DNA of 64,000 nucleotides from an uncultured Collinsella sp. (GTDB lineage Bacteria; Actinomycetota; Coriobacteriia; Coriobacteriales; Coriobacteriaceae). The DNA is taken from the NCBI GenBank assembly GCA_902490405.1, contig CABUDS010000006.1, positions 13,035 to 77,034 of the forward strand, written 5' to 3'. The notes below the pieces were generated by a model, which saw nothing but the letters and a program-made list of their open reading frames with translations, had not been told where the DNA came from and did no database searches. A program made the translations under genes and the position numbers. This document shows positions 8,337 through 18,528 of this stretch, piece by piece (position 1 is the stretch's first letter; each line of letters begins with the position of its first letter).

Positions 8337-9041
8337 CTACGGGCGCGGCGGCACCAAAACATCGTAACGAACGGCCTTGCCCGCAAGCTGATAGCTCGGC
8401 TTAACGCCGGCAAGCAGCGGCCCCTTCACCGGTCGCTTGATAACGACCTTGCGCGGGTGCACCGCAAGCGCAGCTTCGACCAGCGTCTCCTCGTCGGCGC
8501 ACGGCTGCTCCAGATGGTGCAAGAGCTGAAACTTCTTTTTCACCGCCGCGCTCTTGGTGCGCTCGGGAAACATGGGGTCCAGATACACCACGTCGGGAGC
8601 CGCGAGCTCGCCTTGCTTGATCAGCTCGGCCGTATGGCGAAGGCCGGCAATGCTGTCCTCGCCCGCATGTAAGCGCATGCGCGCCACGGCAGCCGCAAGC
8701 GCCGGATCATCTGCCGCGCGATCCAAAGCATCCTTGAGGAGCGCCGCGATCACGCAATCCTGTTCATACAGATCGACGGTAAAGCCCGCGGCCGCCAGCA
8801 GCAGCGAATCCTCGCCAAAACCTGCCGTGGCATCGACTGCCCACGGATGCTCAACGTCTTTCGCGCGAGCGGCCTTCACCAGCAGCTCCTGCTGCAGACG
8901 ACCCTGCTTGAGCCGCGGAAGCATGCGGCCAAAATCGGCACGCAGCTCCATCGTGCCGTCGGTGAGCGTGAGGCCCTCGGACTTCCCGGTCAGCTCAAGC
9001 CCCGCGGCCCGAGCAACAGAAAAGGGATCGACGACGCCCAT
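8337..9041 (-). CDS. rsmJ: 16S rRNA (guanine(1516)-N(2))-methyltransferase
   Basis: A 234-residue class I SAM-dependent methyltransferase. The SAM motif is VDATAGFGEDSLLLA, and the catalytic N6/N2-guanine motif is LDPMFPERTKSAAVKKK, which is characteristic of RsmJ. The enzyme modifies G1516 of 16S rRNA in the decoding-site region. ATG 9041 is chosen because AAGGAG sits six bases upstream; an in-frame GTG at 9047 overlaps that site. Length matches the family (about 250). Confidence 0.88.
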   Translation of the reverse strand: MGVVDPFSVARAAGLELTGKSEGLTLTDGTMELRADFGRMLPRLKQGRLQQELLVKAARAKDVEHPWAVDATAGFGEDSLLLAAAGFTVDLYEQDCVIAALLKDALDRAADDPALAAAVARMRLHAGEDSIAGLRHTAELIKQGELAAPDVVYLDPMFPERTKSAAVKKKFQLLHHLEQPCADEETLVEAALAVHPRKVVIKRPVKGPLLAGVKPSYQLAGKAVRYDVLVPPRP

Positions 9042-9104
9042 GGACACTCCTTAACAAGCAAAACGAATACGTGAGCGCCGTTTATGCCAGCACCCAACCG
9101 TCCG

Positions 9105-9248
9105 TTATTGTCCCACATGCGACATGGTCCACAGCATCCCAATGCAAAGCACCGCCATCAATCCCGTGCACACGGCAGCGATCACGGAATCGCCCATACG
9201 CCTTCCTAACGAACGCGGCTCGCGCACTTGCTTGGCCCCGTACATCAT
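9105..9248 (-). CDS. Small membrane protein, 47 aa
   Basis: A short frame starting MMYGAKQVREPRSLGRRMGD, followed by one hydrophobic stretch (SVIAAVCTGLMAVLCIGMLW) and a short tail. Two Met codons (9248, 9245) follow a strong AAGGAGG ribosome site, the best evidence that it is translated. It would be a single-pass membrane peptide with a basic N-terminal arm inside the cell. No homolog recognised. It lies between rsmJ and the membrane protein at 9476. Confidence 0.55.
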   Translation of the reverse strand: MMYGAKQVREPRSLGRRMGDSVIAAVCTGLMAVLCIGMLWTMSHVGQ

Positions 9249-9475
9249 GGCCCCTCCTTCGGTCCAGCTCTTGCCATGGCCCCATCATCGCAGCGCCGCG
9301 CATACGCTGCCATCGATTTTGCTTACGCCCAGCTTTCCTTTTTGAAAGGTTGGGCCGCACAGGCAAGAGTCGCTTTCAGGCGCATGCATCGCCGCGTTGA
9401 GCTACAATGTGCTTCACCATATGTGCAGCACAAAGGGTGCGCCAGGTTGGCGTACTCGTATCGAAAGGACCAGCC

Positions 9476-9877
9476 ATGAGCTTCACTCGCAAGACTCTCA
9501 AAATCCTTGCCCTGATTTATTTTGTTCTGGGCATCGCCAGTCTCGTCATTGGAATCGCCGGCATCGCGACCGGCAAGCTCGAGTCCACCTACGGATCGAA
9601 CGCCATGCTCGCCGCGGCCGTGATTATCGCCAAGGGCCTCATCGATCTCGCCGCAGGCGTTGCGGGCATCAAGGGTGCCAACAAGCCTTCGCAGGTTGAC
9701 GGCGCGTTTAAGCTCGGTATCGTTGCTGCAGTCGCCACGCTTGCCCAGGCGGTGCTCACGCTTCCCGCGTTTGGCGGCGACGCCATAAACTATGGCGCCT
9801 TTGTCATCGTGGTGTACGACCTGTTCTTTGTTCAGCAGGCACACGACGTTAAGGCCGAGAACAAGGATCGTCTGTAG
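9476..9877 (+). CDS. Small multi-pass membrane protein
   Basis: A 133-residue protein with about four hydrophobic segments: ILALIYFVLGIASLVIGIAG, AMLAAAVIIAKGLIDLAAGV, LGIVAAVATLAQAVLTLPA and INYGAFVIVVYDLFFVQQA. It ends with a charged cytoplasmic tail. ATG 9476 follows AAAGGA at a normal distance; upstream frame extensions have no ribosome site. No family with known function was recognised. A strong terminator follows. Confidence 0.75.
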   Translation: MSFTRKTLKILALIYFVLGIASLVIGIAGIATGKLESTYGSNAMLAAAVIIAKGLIDLAAGVAGIKGANKPSQVDGAFKLGIVAAVATLAQAVLTLPAFGGDAINYGAFVIVVYDLFFVQQAHDVKAENKDRL

Positions 9878-9913
9878 GCACCTGCCCCCACAGCTCCCTG
9901 CAGCCAAGTAACT

Positions 9914-9951
9914 AAAAGGGCCGATCGCGCATATCCGCGGTCGGCCCTTTA
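9914..9951 (+). terminator. Rho-independent terminator
   Basis: AAAGGGCCGA(t)CGCG(catat cc)CGCG(g)TCGGCCCTTT, a long GC-rich stem 36 bases after the membrane-protein stop, ending in a short T run. Confidence 0.85.
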
Positions 9952-9965
9952 CGTTTGCCCAGATA

Positions 9966-10003
9966 AAACCTGCCAAAATAAACCTGTCCCTTTTTGGTAG
10001 GTT
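9966..10003. repeat. Imperfect palindrome AACCTGCCAAAA...TTTTTGGTAGGTT
   Basis: Arms of about 12 bp around AACCTGTCCC. The rlmA stop codon (10002-10004) overlaps the right arm. The CTGTCCCTTTT core resembles palindrome family 1, so this may be a related 3'-end element. Confidence 0.6.
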
Positions 10004-10814
10004 AGTGGCGGTACTCGGCGATGATAAAGTCGATATCGGTCTGAAGGGTATCGAGGTTTGCCAGGCGCTCTTTGTCGGCGGGGCGCGTGCGGTAGTAGTA
10101 GGGCGTCATCTGGAACACCGCCTCGATGTCAGCCTGGGTCTGGAGGGTGATGGAAGCTGTCACCCGCTGCGTTCCGACCAGTTTAAGCTCGGTGGTCTGT
10201 GGCAGCTTTTCGTCGTTGAGATATGGCGTGTCGTAGAGCACCTCCTTGAGGCCAAACAGATGCCGAGCACCCGGCACCACGGTGTAGAGCGAGCCCTCGG
10301 GCGCCAGCACGCGGGCAAACTCACGCTCGTTAAAGGGAGCGAAGAGCTCGGTCACCATATCGAAGGCGCCGTCCGCCACGGGGATGTCCTTCATGTTGGC
10401 CACGAAGTAGGTCGCATCGCCGCGCTTGGCAGCCAGGCGCACCATCTCCTTGCCCAAGTCGAACCCGTAAGCATCTACGCCCGATACCGCGCCCATGGCG
10501 CTGGTGTAGTAGCCCTCGCCACAGCAAATGTCGAGCAAGGTCATAGGACCGTTCGCAGACGCAGCACGCCCAGTCGCCCGCTCGCGCACCAGCTCGACCA
10601 TTGCGTCGCGCAACGGCGCGTAGTATCCACGGTTCAGAAAGTCACGACGGCTGCGCGCTTGCGACTTGGGATCGCCCATGGAGTCGCCGCTCTTGGACGA
10701 GCGCAGCAGATATAGATAGCCCTCGCGCGCACGGTCAAACCGGTGTCCGCCCGCGCATGCAGCACCGCGCTCGTCGTCCACCAACGGTTCATGGCAAACG
10801 GGACACAACAACAT
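10002..10814 (-). CDS. rlmA: 23S rRNA (guanine-N1)-methyltransferase, RlmA family
   Basis: A 270-residue methyltransferase. An N-terminal zinc ribbon (CPVCHEPL ... CAGGHRFD, residues 4-25) precedes a Rossmann SAM domain with LLDICCGEGYYTSAM. This domain pairing is specific for RlmA-I/RlmA-II (RrmA/TlrB), which methylate G745 or G748 in helix 35 of 23S rRNA; RlmA-II-type methylation supports tylosin resistance. Which of the two bases is used cannot be decided here. ATG 10814 is preceded by AAGGAG. Confidence 0.85.
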   Translation of the reverse strand: MLLCPVCHEPLVDDERGAACAGGHRFDRAREGYLYLLRSSKSGDSMGDPKSQARSRRDFLNRGYYAPLRDAMVELVRERATGRAASANGPMTLLDICCGEGYYTSAMGAVSGVDAYGFDLGKEMVRLAAKRGDATYFVANMKDIPVADGAFDMVTELFAPFNEREFARVLAPEGSLYTVVPGARHLFGLKEVLYDTPYLNDEKLPQTTELKLVGTQRVTASITLQTQADIEAVFQMTPYYYRTRPADKERLANLDTLQTDIDFIIAEYRH

Positions 10815-11005
10815 GGCAACTCCTTAGCGCGAACAACACAACGCCCACCATTGTCGCACGCCTTCCCCACCTAGTCATAGAAGAGACAAGGAGTGTCCCC
10901 AGCTGCCGACAGAAAAGGAACGTCCCTAAGTGCCGGCTGGCTGCATTAGGAGTATCATCGTCTGCGCAAATAAGCACGAAAGAGCATATTAGAGATTGAG
11001 AGCGT

Positions 11006-12388
11006 ATGACAGACACCGCATCTAAGCACATTGACATGACCACCGGCTCGCTATGGCGCAATATTCCCCTGTTCGCCTTCCCCGTGGCCGCCACGAGCAT
11101 CTTGGAGCAGCTGTCGAACCTCATCGCCACGGTCATCATCGGTAACTTCTCGGGCGACCAGGGAACCCTCGCCATGGCGGCGGTCGGCTCCAATGTTCCG
11201 CTTACCAGTCTTATGCTCAACCTTTTTATTGGCATGTCGCTTGGCTCCAACGTGGTCATCGCCAACGCTATCGGTCGCAACGATCAGAACATGGTCAAAC
11301 GCGCCGTCCATACCTCGATTTTAATGGCGCTCGTGGGCTTTGTCGTCATCGCACTGGGCGAGATCTTTGCCGAGCCCATGCTCGCTGCGCTCAACGTGCC
11401 TGCCGAGACCATGCCGCTCGCTTCGCTCTACCTGCGCGTCTTTTTGCTCAGCATGCCCTCGATCTTGCTCTACAACTTTGAGGCCGCGATCTTCCGCTCC
11501 GTCGGCATCACCCGCATGCCGCTGCAGGCGCTCGCCGTGTCCACCGTCCTCAACATTGGCCTGGACCTCATCTTTGTCCCCGTGCTCCACTGGGGCGTCG
11601 CGGGCGTCGCCATCGCCACCGCCATCGCCTACACCGTCAGCGCCGCTACGCTCTTTATCCGTCTGCTCAAGACCGACTCCGTCGTCCGCGTCACCCCACG
11701 CGACTTAGGCTTAGACCCCGTCGCCCTCAAGCGCATCGTCAAGATCGGCCTGCCCGCCGGCATCCAAAGCGCTGTCTTTGCCGTCGCCAACATCATCATC
11801 CAGTCCGCCATCAACAGCTTGGGCACCGAGGTCATGGCGGCATCGAGCGCTGCCATGAGCCTGGAGTACGTGTGCTACAACCTGCTCAACAGCTTTAGCC
11901 AGGCCTGCACCACCTTTGTGGGACAAAACCACGGTGCCCGCCAAATCGACCGCTGCACCAAGACGCTCAAGGTCTGCCTGGTCGAAGGCGGTATCGTTGC
12001 ACTCACCACGATTATCGTTATCGTCGGTCTGGGGCGCGAGATCCTATCGCTCTTTAACAGCGACCCCAACATCGTCTCGATCGGCTATATCCGCGTGTGC
12101 TCGATCTTCCCTGCCTACGCCTTTAGCATGTTCTACGAAAACATGTCCGGCTACCTGCGCGGCTTTGGCATCTCGCTCATGCCCGCCCTCATCACCATGA
12201 TCTGCGTCTGCGGTATTCGCTTCTATTGGGTATTCTGCGTGTTCCCGCACTTCCGCACCTTTGCGAACATCATGATGGTCTACCCCATCAGCCTGGGCAC
12301 CACGGCGTTCTTTATGGTCGTGGCGGTACTACTCTGCCACCCGGCACGCACCTATCGCGCCGCCCAAGCCAAAGCGACAGCCCGCTAA
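11006..12388 (+). CDS. MATE family efflux transporter
   Basis: A 460-residue membrane protein with twelve predicted hydrophobic segments in two related halves, typical of MATE exporters. The N-terminus (GSLWRNIPLFAFPVAATSIL) and the paired motif AAVGSNVPLTSLMLN fit the family. MATE proteins export drugs or metabolites in exchange for H+ or Na+. The ribosome site before ATG 11006 is weak (GAGAGCGT). It stands alone, with rlmA divergent upstream and a convergent LysR gene downstream. Confidence 0.88.
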   Translation: MTDTASKHIDMTTGSLWRNIPLFAFPVAATSILEQLSNLIATVIIGNFSGDQGTLAMAAVGSNVPLTSLMLNLFIGMSLGSNVVIANAIGRNDQNMVKRAVHTSILMALVGFVVIALGEIFAEPMLAALNVPAETMPLASLYLRVFLLSMPSILLYNFEAAIFRSVGITRMPLQALAVSTVLNIGLDLIFVPVLHWGVAGVAIATAIAYTVSAATLFIRLLKTDSVVRVTPRDLGLDPVALKRIVKIGLPAGIQSAVFAVANIIIQSAINSLGTEVMAASSAAMSLEYVCYNLLNSFSQACTTFVGQNHGARQIDRCTKTLKVCLVEGGIVALTTIIVIVGLGREILSLFNSDPNIVSIGYIRVCSIFPAYAFSMFYENMSGYLRGFGISLMPALITMICVCGIRFYWVFCVFPHFRTFANIMMVYPISLGTTAFFMVVAVLLCHPARTYRAAQAKATAR

Positions 12389-12415
12389 ACACCGCACTCA
12401 ACGCCATGCCAGTCA

Positions 12416-13282
12416 TTAATTGACAATATGCGAGCTCATATAGTCGATAAAGTGCCTCGTGGCGATAGGCATGGTGTCCCAGCTGCGCCAGGCTGCCACT
12501 ACGTCACGCGAGGGAGCGTGCACGATGGGACGCACGCGAATATCGGCCCTCATGCCCTCGACGGTACGGCGATACAGCATACTCACGCCTAGGCCCTCCT
12601 CCACCATCGCCATGATGGTGTAGTCATCGGTCACCTCGCTCGTCACGTGCGGCGACAGCCCATGCGCCGCGAATGCATCGAGCACCAGGCTCTGTTCGCC
12701 CTCATCCAGCAGCACAAACGGCTCGGACGCCAGGTCGGCGAGCGTCACCTTTTCCTTTGCCGTCAGCGGATGCGCGGCCGGCAACAGCGCCACCAACTCG
12801 TCGTGATAGACCACGCGCTTCTCGAGCCCGGCGGTAAATCCGCGCGCCGTAAAGCAAAAGTCAACCACGCCATCGTGCACCCACTGGGCGTTGCGCGTGT
12901 AATCGCCCTGCTTGAGGGTAAAGTGCACGCCCGGATGCAGGGCACCAAAGTCGCGGATCACGCGCGGCAACACGGTGCGGCTCACGTTGGTAAACGTTGC
13001 GATACGAATATCAGTCGAGGAGAGTCCCAGCAATTCCTGGCGCTTGCCCTCAAGCTCGGCCTCGGCAGTTACAATCTGGCGCAGATACGGCAGGTACTGC
13101 TTGCCGTCGCGCGTAAGCGAAACGCCCTGCTTGCCGCGCTCGATAAGCGTGGTACCCAGCTCGCGCTCGAGCGCTTTGACGGCCTGGCTCACCGCGCTTT
13201 GCGTATAGCCCAGCTCATCGGCTGCACCCTTAAGACTGCCGCGATCGACCACCATACAAACAATCTGATACCGCGATGCCAT
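12416..13282 (-). CDS. LysR family transcriptional regulator
   Basis: A 288-residue LysR protein. The N-terminal winged HTH covers residues 1-60 (GSLKGAADELGYTQSAVSQA) and the remainder is a periplasmic-binding-like effector domain (DIRIATFTNVSRTVLPRVIR). It is divergent from the EamA transporter at 13441, the classic LysR arrangement, so it probably controls that gene and itself. An AGTAT-N9-ATACT site lies between them. Confidence 0.9.
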   Translation of the reverse strand: MASRYQIVCMVVDRGSLKGAADELGYTQSAVSQAVKALERELGTTLIERGKQGVSLTRDGKQYLPYLRQIVTAEAELEGKRQELLGLSSTDIRIATFTNVSRTVLPRVIRDFGALHPGVHFTLKQGDYTRNAQWVHDGVVDFCFTARGFTAGLEKRVVYHDELVALLPAAHPLTAKEKVTLADLASEPFVLLDEGEQSLVLDAFAAHGLSPHVTSEVTDDYTIMAMVEEGLGVSMLYRRTVEGMRADIRVRPIVHAPSRDVVAAWRSWDTMPIATRHFIDYMSSHIVN

Positions 13283-13341
13283 CGTACCTCCACATCGACG
13301 TAGCCGTAAAACGTTTTGCCAGCGCTTTTCCCGCCTACATT

Positions 13342-13360
13342 AGTATTACTTAATCATACT
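13342..13360. promoter_or_regulatory. Candidate LysR-type operator
   Basis: AGTAT (13342-13346) and ATACT (13356-13360) form an inverted repeat separated by nine bases in the LysR/EamA divergent region. This fits the T-N11-A style of LysR recognition sites. Confidence 0.5.
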
Positions 13361-13440
13361 GAAGATACATTCGCTTTACTACATCTAAATCTGGGAGCAG
13401 AATCCTTTTTGCGAAACCGTTCTGTAACAAAAGGAGTCCC

Positions 13441-14343
13441 ATGGATCGCAAAAAAGCAATCGCGCTCTCGTTTTCCGTTCCCGTCGCATGGGGCTTTTCG
13501 TACCCCCTCATGAAGATCGGCATGGACAGCATGAACGCCACGAGCATCGTTGCGCTGCGCTGCATCATCGCCTTTGTGGCCTGCCTGCTGCTCTTCCACA
13601 AGCACGCGCTGCGTATCAACCGTGACGTGATGATTCGCTCCGCCATCATCGGCGCCATCATGGCAACCGAGCTCACCTGCATGTGCCTGGGCTCCAGCCT
13701 CACCTCCGCCTCAACCGCCGGCTTTTTGCAGAGCCTGACGGTCGTGATCGTGCCGTTTGCCAACGCAGCTCTGCTGCGTCGCGCCCCCGAGCGCAAGGTG
13801 CTCATCGGAACTGCCATCGTCACCTGCGGTATGCTGCTGCTCTCGGGCGCCGACTTTACCAGCCTGAATCCCGGCGCGATCATCATGCTGCTCTCGGCCT
13901 TTATCTATGCCGGCCACATTATCGTAGCCAAGCGCTTTGTCGAAGAAGTCGACCCACTGGCCCTGGGTGTTTGGCAGCTGGGCTTTGGCGGCCTGTTCTC
14001 GGGCATCGCCGCGTGCACCTTTGTCGGCTTCACGCTTCCCAGCACGCCCAACGAGATCGTCGTCGTCGTCGCACTCGCACTCATCTGCTCTGCCTATGGC
14101 TTTATCACCCAAACGCTCGTGCAGCCCCACGTGCCCGCCGAGACCACCGGCTTCGCCTTCTCGCTCGAGCCGGTCTGCTCCGCTGTCTTCTCGTTCTTCC
14201 TGGTCGGCGAGGTCCTGAGCCCCATCGCCTTCTTTGGCGCCGCCCTCATCCTCACCGGCGTCATGGTGGCAACCGTCGAGCTTCCGCGCCTACGCGCGCA
14301 TGAACAGGCTCGTATGGCAGGAACGCCCGAGCGCGTCTCGTAG
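13441..14343 (+). CDS. EamA/DMT family transporter
   Basis: A 300-residue protein with about ten transmembrane segments in two EamA repeats; the first begins PVAWGFSYPLMKIGMDSM and the second FIYAGHIIVAKRFVEEVDP. The C-terminal repeat has the typical PVCSAVFSFFLVGEVLSP. Drug/metabolite transporters of this group export amino acids, metabolites or drugs; the substrate is not visible. ATG 13441 follows AAAAGGAG. Divergent LysR regulator. Confidence 0.88.
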   Translation: MDRKKAIALSFSVPVAWGFSYPLMKIGMDSMNATSIVALRCIIAFVACLLLFHKHALRINRDVMIRSAIIGAIMATELTCMCLGSSLTSASTAGFLQSLTVVIVPFANAALLRRAPERKVLIGTAIVTCGMLLLSGADFTSLNPGAIIMLLSAFIYAGHIIVAKRFVEEVDPLALGVWQLGFGGLFSGIAACTFVGFTLPSTPNEIVVVVALALICSAYGFITQTLVQPHVPAETTGFAFSLEPVCSAVFSFFLVGEVLSPIAFFGAALILTGVMVATVELPRLRAHEQARMAGTPERVS

Positions 14344-14431
14344 ACCCCACTCTTCATACAGCCGCGGCATAAAGGCAACCGGTGCGCCTTTACAATAGAT
14401 ACCAACAGAGTATCTGCCACAAAGGAGCCCC

Positions 14432-15157
14432 ATGGACACCGCAACTCGCGACCGCAACATAGCAACCTGGTTGGGCGATGCGCCGCAGCCGGTACGTGAC
14501 ACGACGAACCAGCTGCTCGAGCGCATCGCCCTTTTGCGTGCCGAGCAGACCATCTACCCGGCACAAGACGACATCCTTAATGCCCTCGCCTACACGCCGG
14601 CCGACCAGGTCAAGGTTGTCATCTTGGGTCAAGATCCCTATCACGGACCCAACCAGGCCATGGGGTTATCGTTCTCGGTCCCCGCGACGCAAACCAAGTT
14701 GCCGCCGAGCCTGCACAACATCTATAAGGAACTCAAAGCCGATCTGGACTGCCCCTTTCCTGCCACGGGAGACCTAACCCCATGGGCACAACAGGGCGTC
14801 CTGCTCCTTAACACCACGCTCACCGTGCGCGAGCATGCCGCCAATTCGCACGCCAAGCTAGGCTGGAGCACGCTCACCGACTATATTATCGAACGCTGCT
14901 GTCAGCTGCCCCAGCCGGTCGTCTTTTTGGCATGGGGCCGCTTTGCCCAGCAAATGGTTGAGGGCAAGCTCGACGCGATCGGCGCGGGCAAGGCAACCGG
15001 CAAGTTCTGCCTAGCTTCTACGCACCCCTCGCCGCTTTCGGCCAACCGCGCCACGGCAGAACTCCCCGCCTTTATAGGGTCGCGCCCCTTCTCGGCAGCC
15101 AATCGGCTACTCGAACAGCACGGCTCGACCCCCGTCAACTGGACTTGCCTCGGCTAA
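14432..15157 (+). CDS. ung: Uracil-DNA glycosylase
   Basis: A 241-residue family 1 UDG. The water-activating motif GQDPYHG (catalytic Asp68) and the minor-groove loop HPSPLSANR are both present, as is the LLLNTTLTVR uracil-pocket strand with its Asn. It removes uracil from DNA to start base excision repair. Length and motif order are normal. ATG 14432 follows AAAGGAG. A bidirectional terminator separates it from the convergent SDR gene. Confidence 0.96.
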   Translation: MDTATRDRNIATWLGDAPQPVRDTTNQLLERIALLRAEQTIYPAQDDILNALAYTPADQVKVVILGQDPYHGPNQAMGLSFSVPATQTKLPPSLHNIYKELKADLDCPFPATGDLTPWAQQGVLLLNTTLTVREHAANSHAKLGWSTLTDYIIERCCQLPQPVVFLAWGRFAQQMVEGKLDAIGAGKATGKFCLASTHPSPLSANRATAELPAFIGSRPFSAANRLLEQHGSTPVNWTCLG

Positions 15158-15170
15158 AAATCAATACATC

Positions 15171-15207
15171 AAAAACGCGCCCGACGGATTTCCATCGGGC
15201 GCGTTTT
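15171..15207. terminator. Bidirectional rho-independent terminator
   Basis: AAAACGCGCCCGA(cGGATTTCCa)TCGGGCGCGTTTT, flanked by A and T runs, between the convergent ung and SDR genes. The SDR stop directly abuts it. Confidence 0.9.
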
Positions 15208-15888
15208 CTACTCGGGCCAGATAAACTGGGTGCGGCCGGCCTCGCCGCCATCGATCAGCAGGCTCTGCCCGGTCATAAACCGGTTGGTCACGCCCACAAA
15301 GTAGATCCACTCGGCGATCTCTTGGGCGGTGGCCCAGCGTTTAAGCGGCGTGAGCTCCATAATCTGGTTCCACAGGTGCTCGTCTTCCATCACGCAACGG
15401 TTGAGCGGCGTGATAACGCCGCCCGGGTCCACACTGTTGGCGATGGCCTGCGGTGCTAGGCGGTTTGCAAGGTTTTTGGTGTAGGCGATAACGCCGCCCT
15501 TGCTGGCGGCATAGGCGGGAAACTCCGATCCCGTATGTCCGCTCGCCGACCCCACATTGACCACGGATTTGATAGCCGCTGTCGGCTTGGCGGCAAGCCC
15601 CTCCCCCACAAAGGCGTAGCGTTCGGTCACGTTGATGGTGCCACACAGGTTGGCGGCAATGTCGTCGGCCGAATCCTGCGTACCGGCAACGTTTACGATT
15701 ACCTGGGGTTCAAGGTCGTCTGGAAACGAGTCCGGTTCGCGGACATCAACGATCAGATGGCGGTAGCGCTCGTGCTCGACCGCCGTCGGCAGCAGGTCAA
15801 AGCCCACGACCTCGTGGCCCTCGTCCAAAAAGCGCTGCACGCACGCGGCTCCGATACCGCCCGAAGCGCCCGTGATCAAAACCCGCAT
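15208..15888 (-). CDS. Short-chain dehydrogenase/reductase
   Basis: A 226-residue classical SDR. The NAD(P)-binding motif TGASGGIG is at 6-13, NVAG at 66-69, catalytic Ser114, Tyr126 and Lys130 (YAASK). Residue Asp31 after the second strand suggests NAD(H) preference. It is similar to DhbA/EntA-type 2,3-dihydro-2,3-dihydroxybenzoate dehydrogenases in its short loops, but the substrate is not certain. It starts nine bases after the YhhQ-type transporter stop and is probably in the same transcript. Confidence 0.85.
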   Translation of the reverse strand: MRVLITGASGGIGAACVQRFLDEGHEVVGFDLLPTAVEHERYRHLIVDVREPDSFPDDLEPQVIVNVAGTQDSADDIAANLCGTINVTERYAFVGEGLAAKPTAAIKSVVNVGSASGHTGSEFPAYAASKGGVIAYTKNLANRLAPQAIANSVDPGGVITPLNRCVMEDEHLWNQIMELTPLKRWATAQEIAEWIYFVGVTNRFMTGQSLLIDGGEAGRTQFIWPE

Positions 15889-15897
15889 ACTTGCTCC

Positions 15898-16620
15898 TTA
15901 GGCGGTTGCGTGGCGCTCGAGGTACTCGGAGCCCACATTCTCGCGCTCCCAGCCGCGCACGACCTTATAGCCCACGGGGCTCAGAAAGACCTCGCACAGC
16001 AGCTCGGCAACAGCGCCGGTCAGCGAGCACATAAGGACCTGCACCCAGGTCCAACCAAAGAACGTGTGGCTCACCACAATGGCAAAGACCAAGTTGTCGA
16101 TAAACTGGCCAACACCCGTGGACACATAGGAGCGGAAGGCAAAGCTCGCAAAGTTATTCTTTTTGAGCATACGGCCGAGCGACTGGTTGAGCGTGGAATT
16201 AACCACGGCAGAAACGAGCATTGCCAGCGAAGAGCCCAGCACCACGTACCAGGTGCCGCCAATGGTGGCGTTAAGGGCAGTGTTGACCTCGATCATGCCC
16301 GTGTCGTAGTAAGCGCCCCACATGCCGGGCGTGAGCGAGCACGCCCAAAAGCACAGGCTCACGGCCAGGTTGACCAGCAGCGCGAGGACAGAGATTTTGA
16401 TGGATGCCTTGGCGCCAAAGCGCTTGCAGATCATGTCCTGGCACAAAAACGAAACCCAGCTCACCACAAAGCCGCAATCGAGTGCCAGATACGGCAGGCT
16501 GATAAGCTCTTTGTTGGCCAGCAGGTTCATCATGATGACACTCACGAAAAACAGCGAAACCGTTGCCGCGGGAATGCTCCGCAACAGGACCTTGTAGTCC
16601 TCCATGACCTTCTTGATCAT
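15898..16620 (-). CDS. Queuosine precursor transporter (VUT/YhhQ family)
   Basis: A 240-residue protein with about six membrane segments. The family pattern includes LLANKELI near the N-terminus, the SYVSTGVGQFIDNLVFA segment and the ELLCEVFLSPVGYKVV end. VUT/COG1738 members such as YhhQ import queuosine precursors (preQ0/preQ1). A preQ1-riboswitch-like leader lies just before its ribosome site, which supports this assignment. AAAGGAG precedes ATG 16620. The downstream SDR gene is probably co-transcribed. Confidence 0.82.
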   Translation of the reverse strand: MIKKVMEDYKVLLRSIPAATVSLFFVSVIMMNLLANKELISLPYLALDCGFVVSWVSFLCQDMICKRFGAKASIKISVLALLVNLAVSLCFWACSLTPGMWGAYYDTGMIEVNTALNATIGGTWYVVLGSSLAMLVSAVVNSTLNQSLGRMLKKNNFASFAFRSYVSTGVGQFIDNLVFAIVVSHTFFGWTWVQVLMCSLTGAVAELLCEVFLSPVGYKVVRGWERENVGSEYLERHATA

Positions 16621-16626
16621 TATGTA

Positions 16627-16676
16627 CTCCTTTGGTTTTAGGTTTAACGAGCAGGATATCGGACCCGAACTGCTCG
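16627..16676 (-). promoter_or_regulatory. Candidate preQ1-type riboswitch leader
   Basis: On the minus strand a 7-bp stem CGAGCAG/CTGCTCG encloses a 15-base loop starting TTCGGGT, followed by an A-rich tail (TTAAACCTAAAACC) running into the AAAGGAG ribosome site. A loop GGT could pair with ACC in the tail to make the H-type pseudoknot of class I preQ1 aptamers. The loop is longer than usual and lacks the exact ACACC core, so the match is structural, not clear-cut. Confidence 0.4.
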
Positions 16677-16705
16677 GACGTCACGGGCTTGAGACGACGA
16701 TGGGT

Positions 16706-16734
16706 ATAATAGCCGCTCACACGGCATCAGGCAA
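16706..16734 (-). promoter_or_regulatory. Sigma-70-type promoter of the YhhQ-SDR operon
   Basis: -35 TTGCCT (16734-16729), a 17-base spacer and -10 TATTAT (16711-16706). Transcription would start near 16699, giving a leader of about 80 bases that contains the hairpin at 16627-16676. Confidence 0.65.
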
Positions 16735-16740
16735 GCAAAC

Positions 16741-16770
16741 GGCGCGGCAGCCCCACAGGGCCACCGCGCC
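16741..16770 (-). terminator. Terminator hairpin after prfC
   Basis: GGCGCGG/CCGCGCC stem with an inner GGC/GCC, starting seven bases after the prfC stop. The following T tract (TTTGCTT) is weak. Confidence 0.65.
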
Positions 16771-16776
16771 GATGCA

Positions 16777-18390
<1,614 letters not shown>

Positions 18391-18528
18391 GCGGATCCTT
18401 TCTTGCATTGAGTGCATTACGTCGTTGTAACCGCACCATTGTAGCCGCGAAATCCCGCCATAGGGCACCTATCAGGACAAATTCATTAGCCAAGCTCGTT
18501 GTGCACCTGGCAGTCGCCTCAAGGACTG

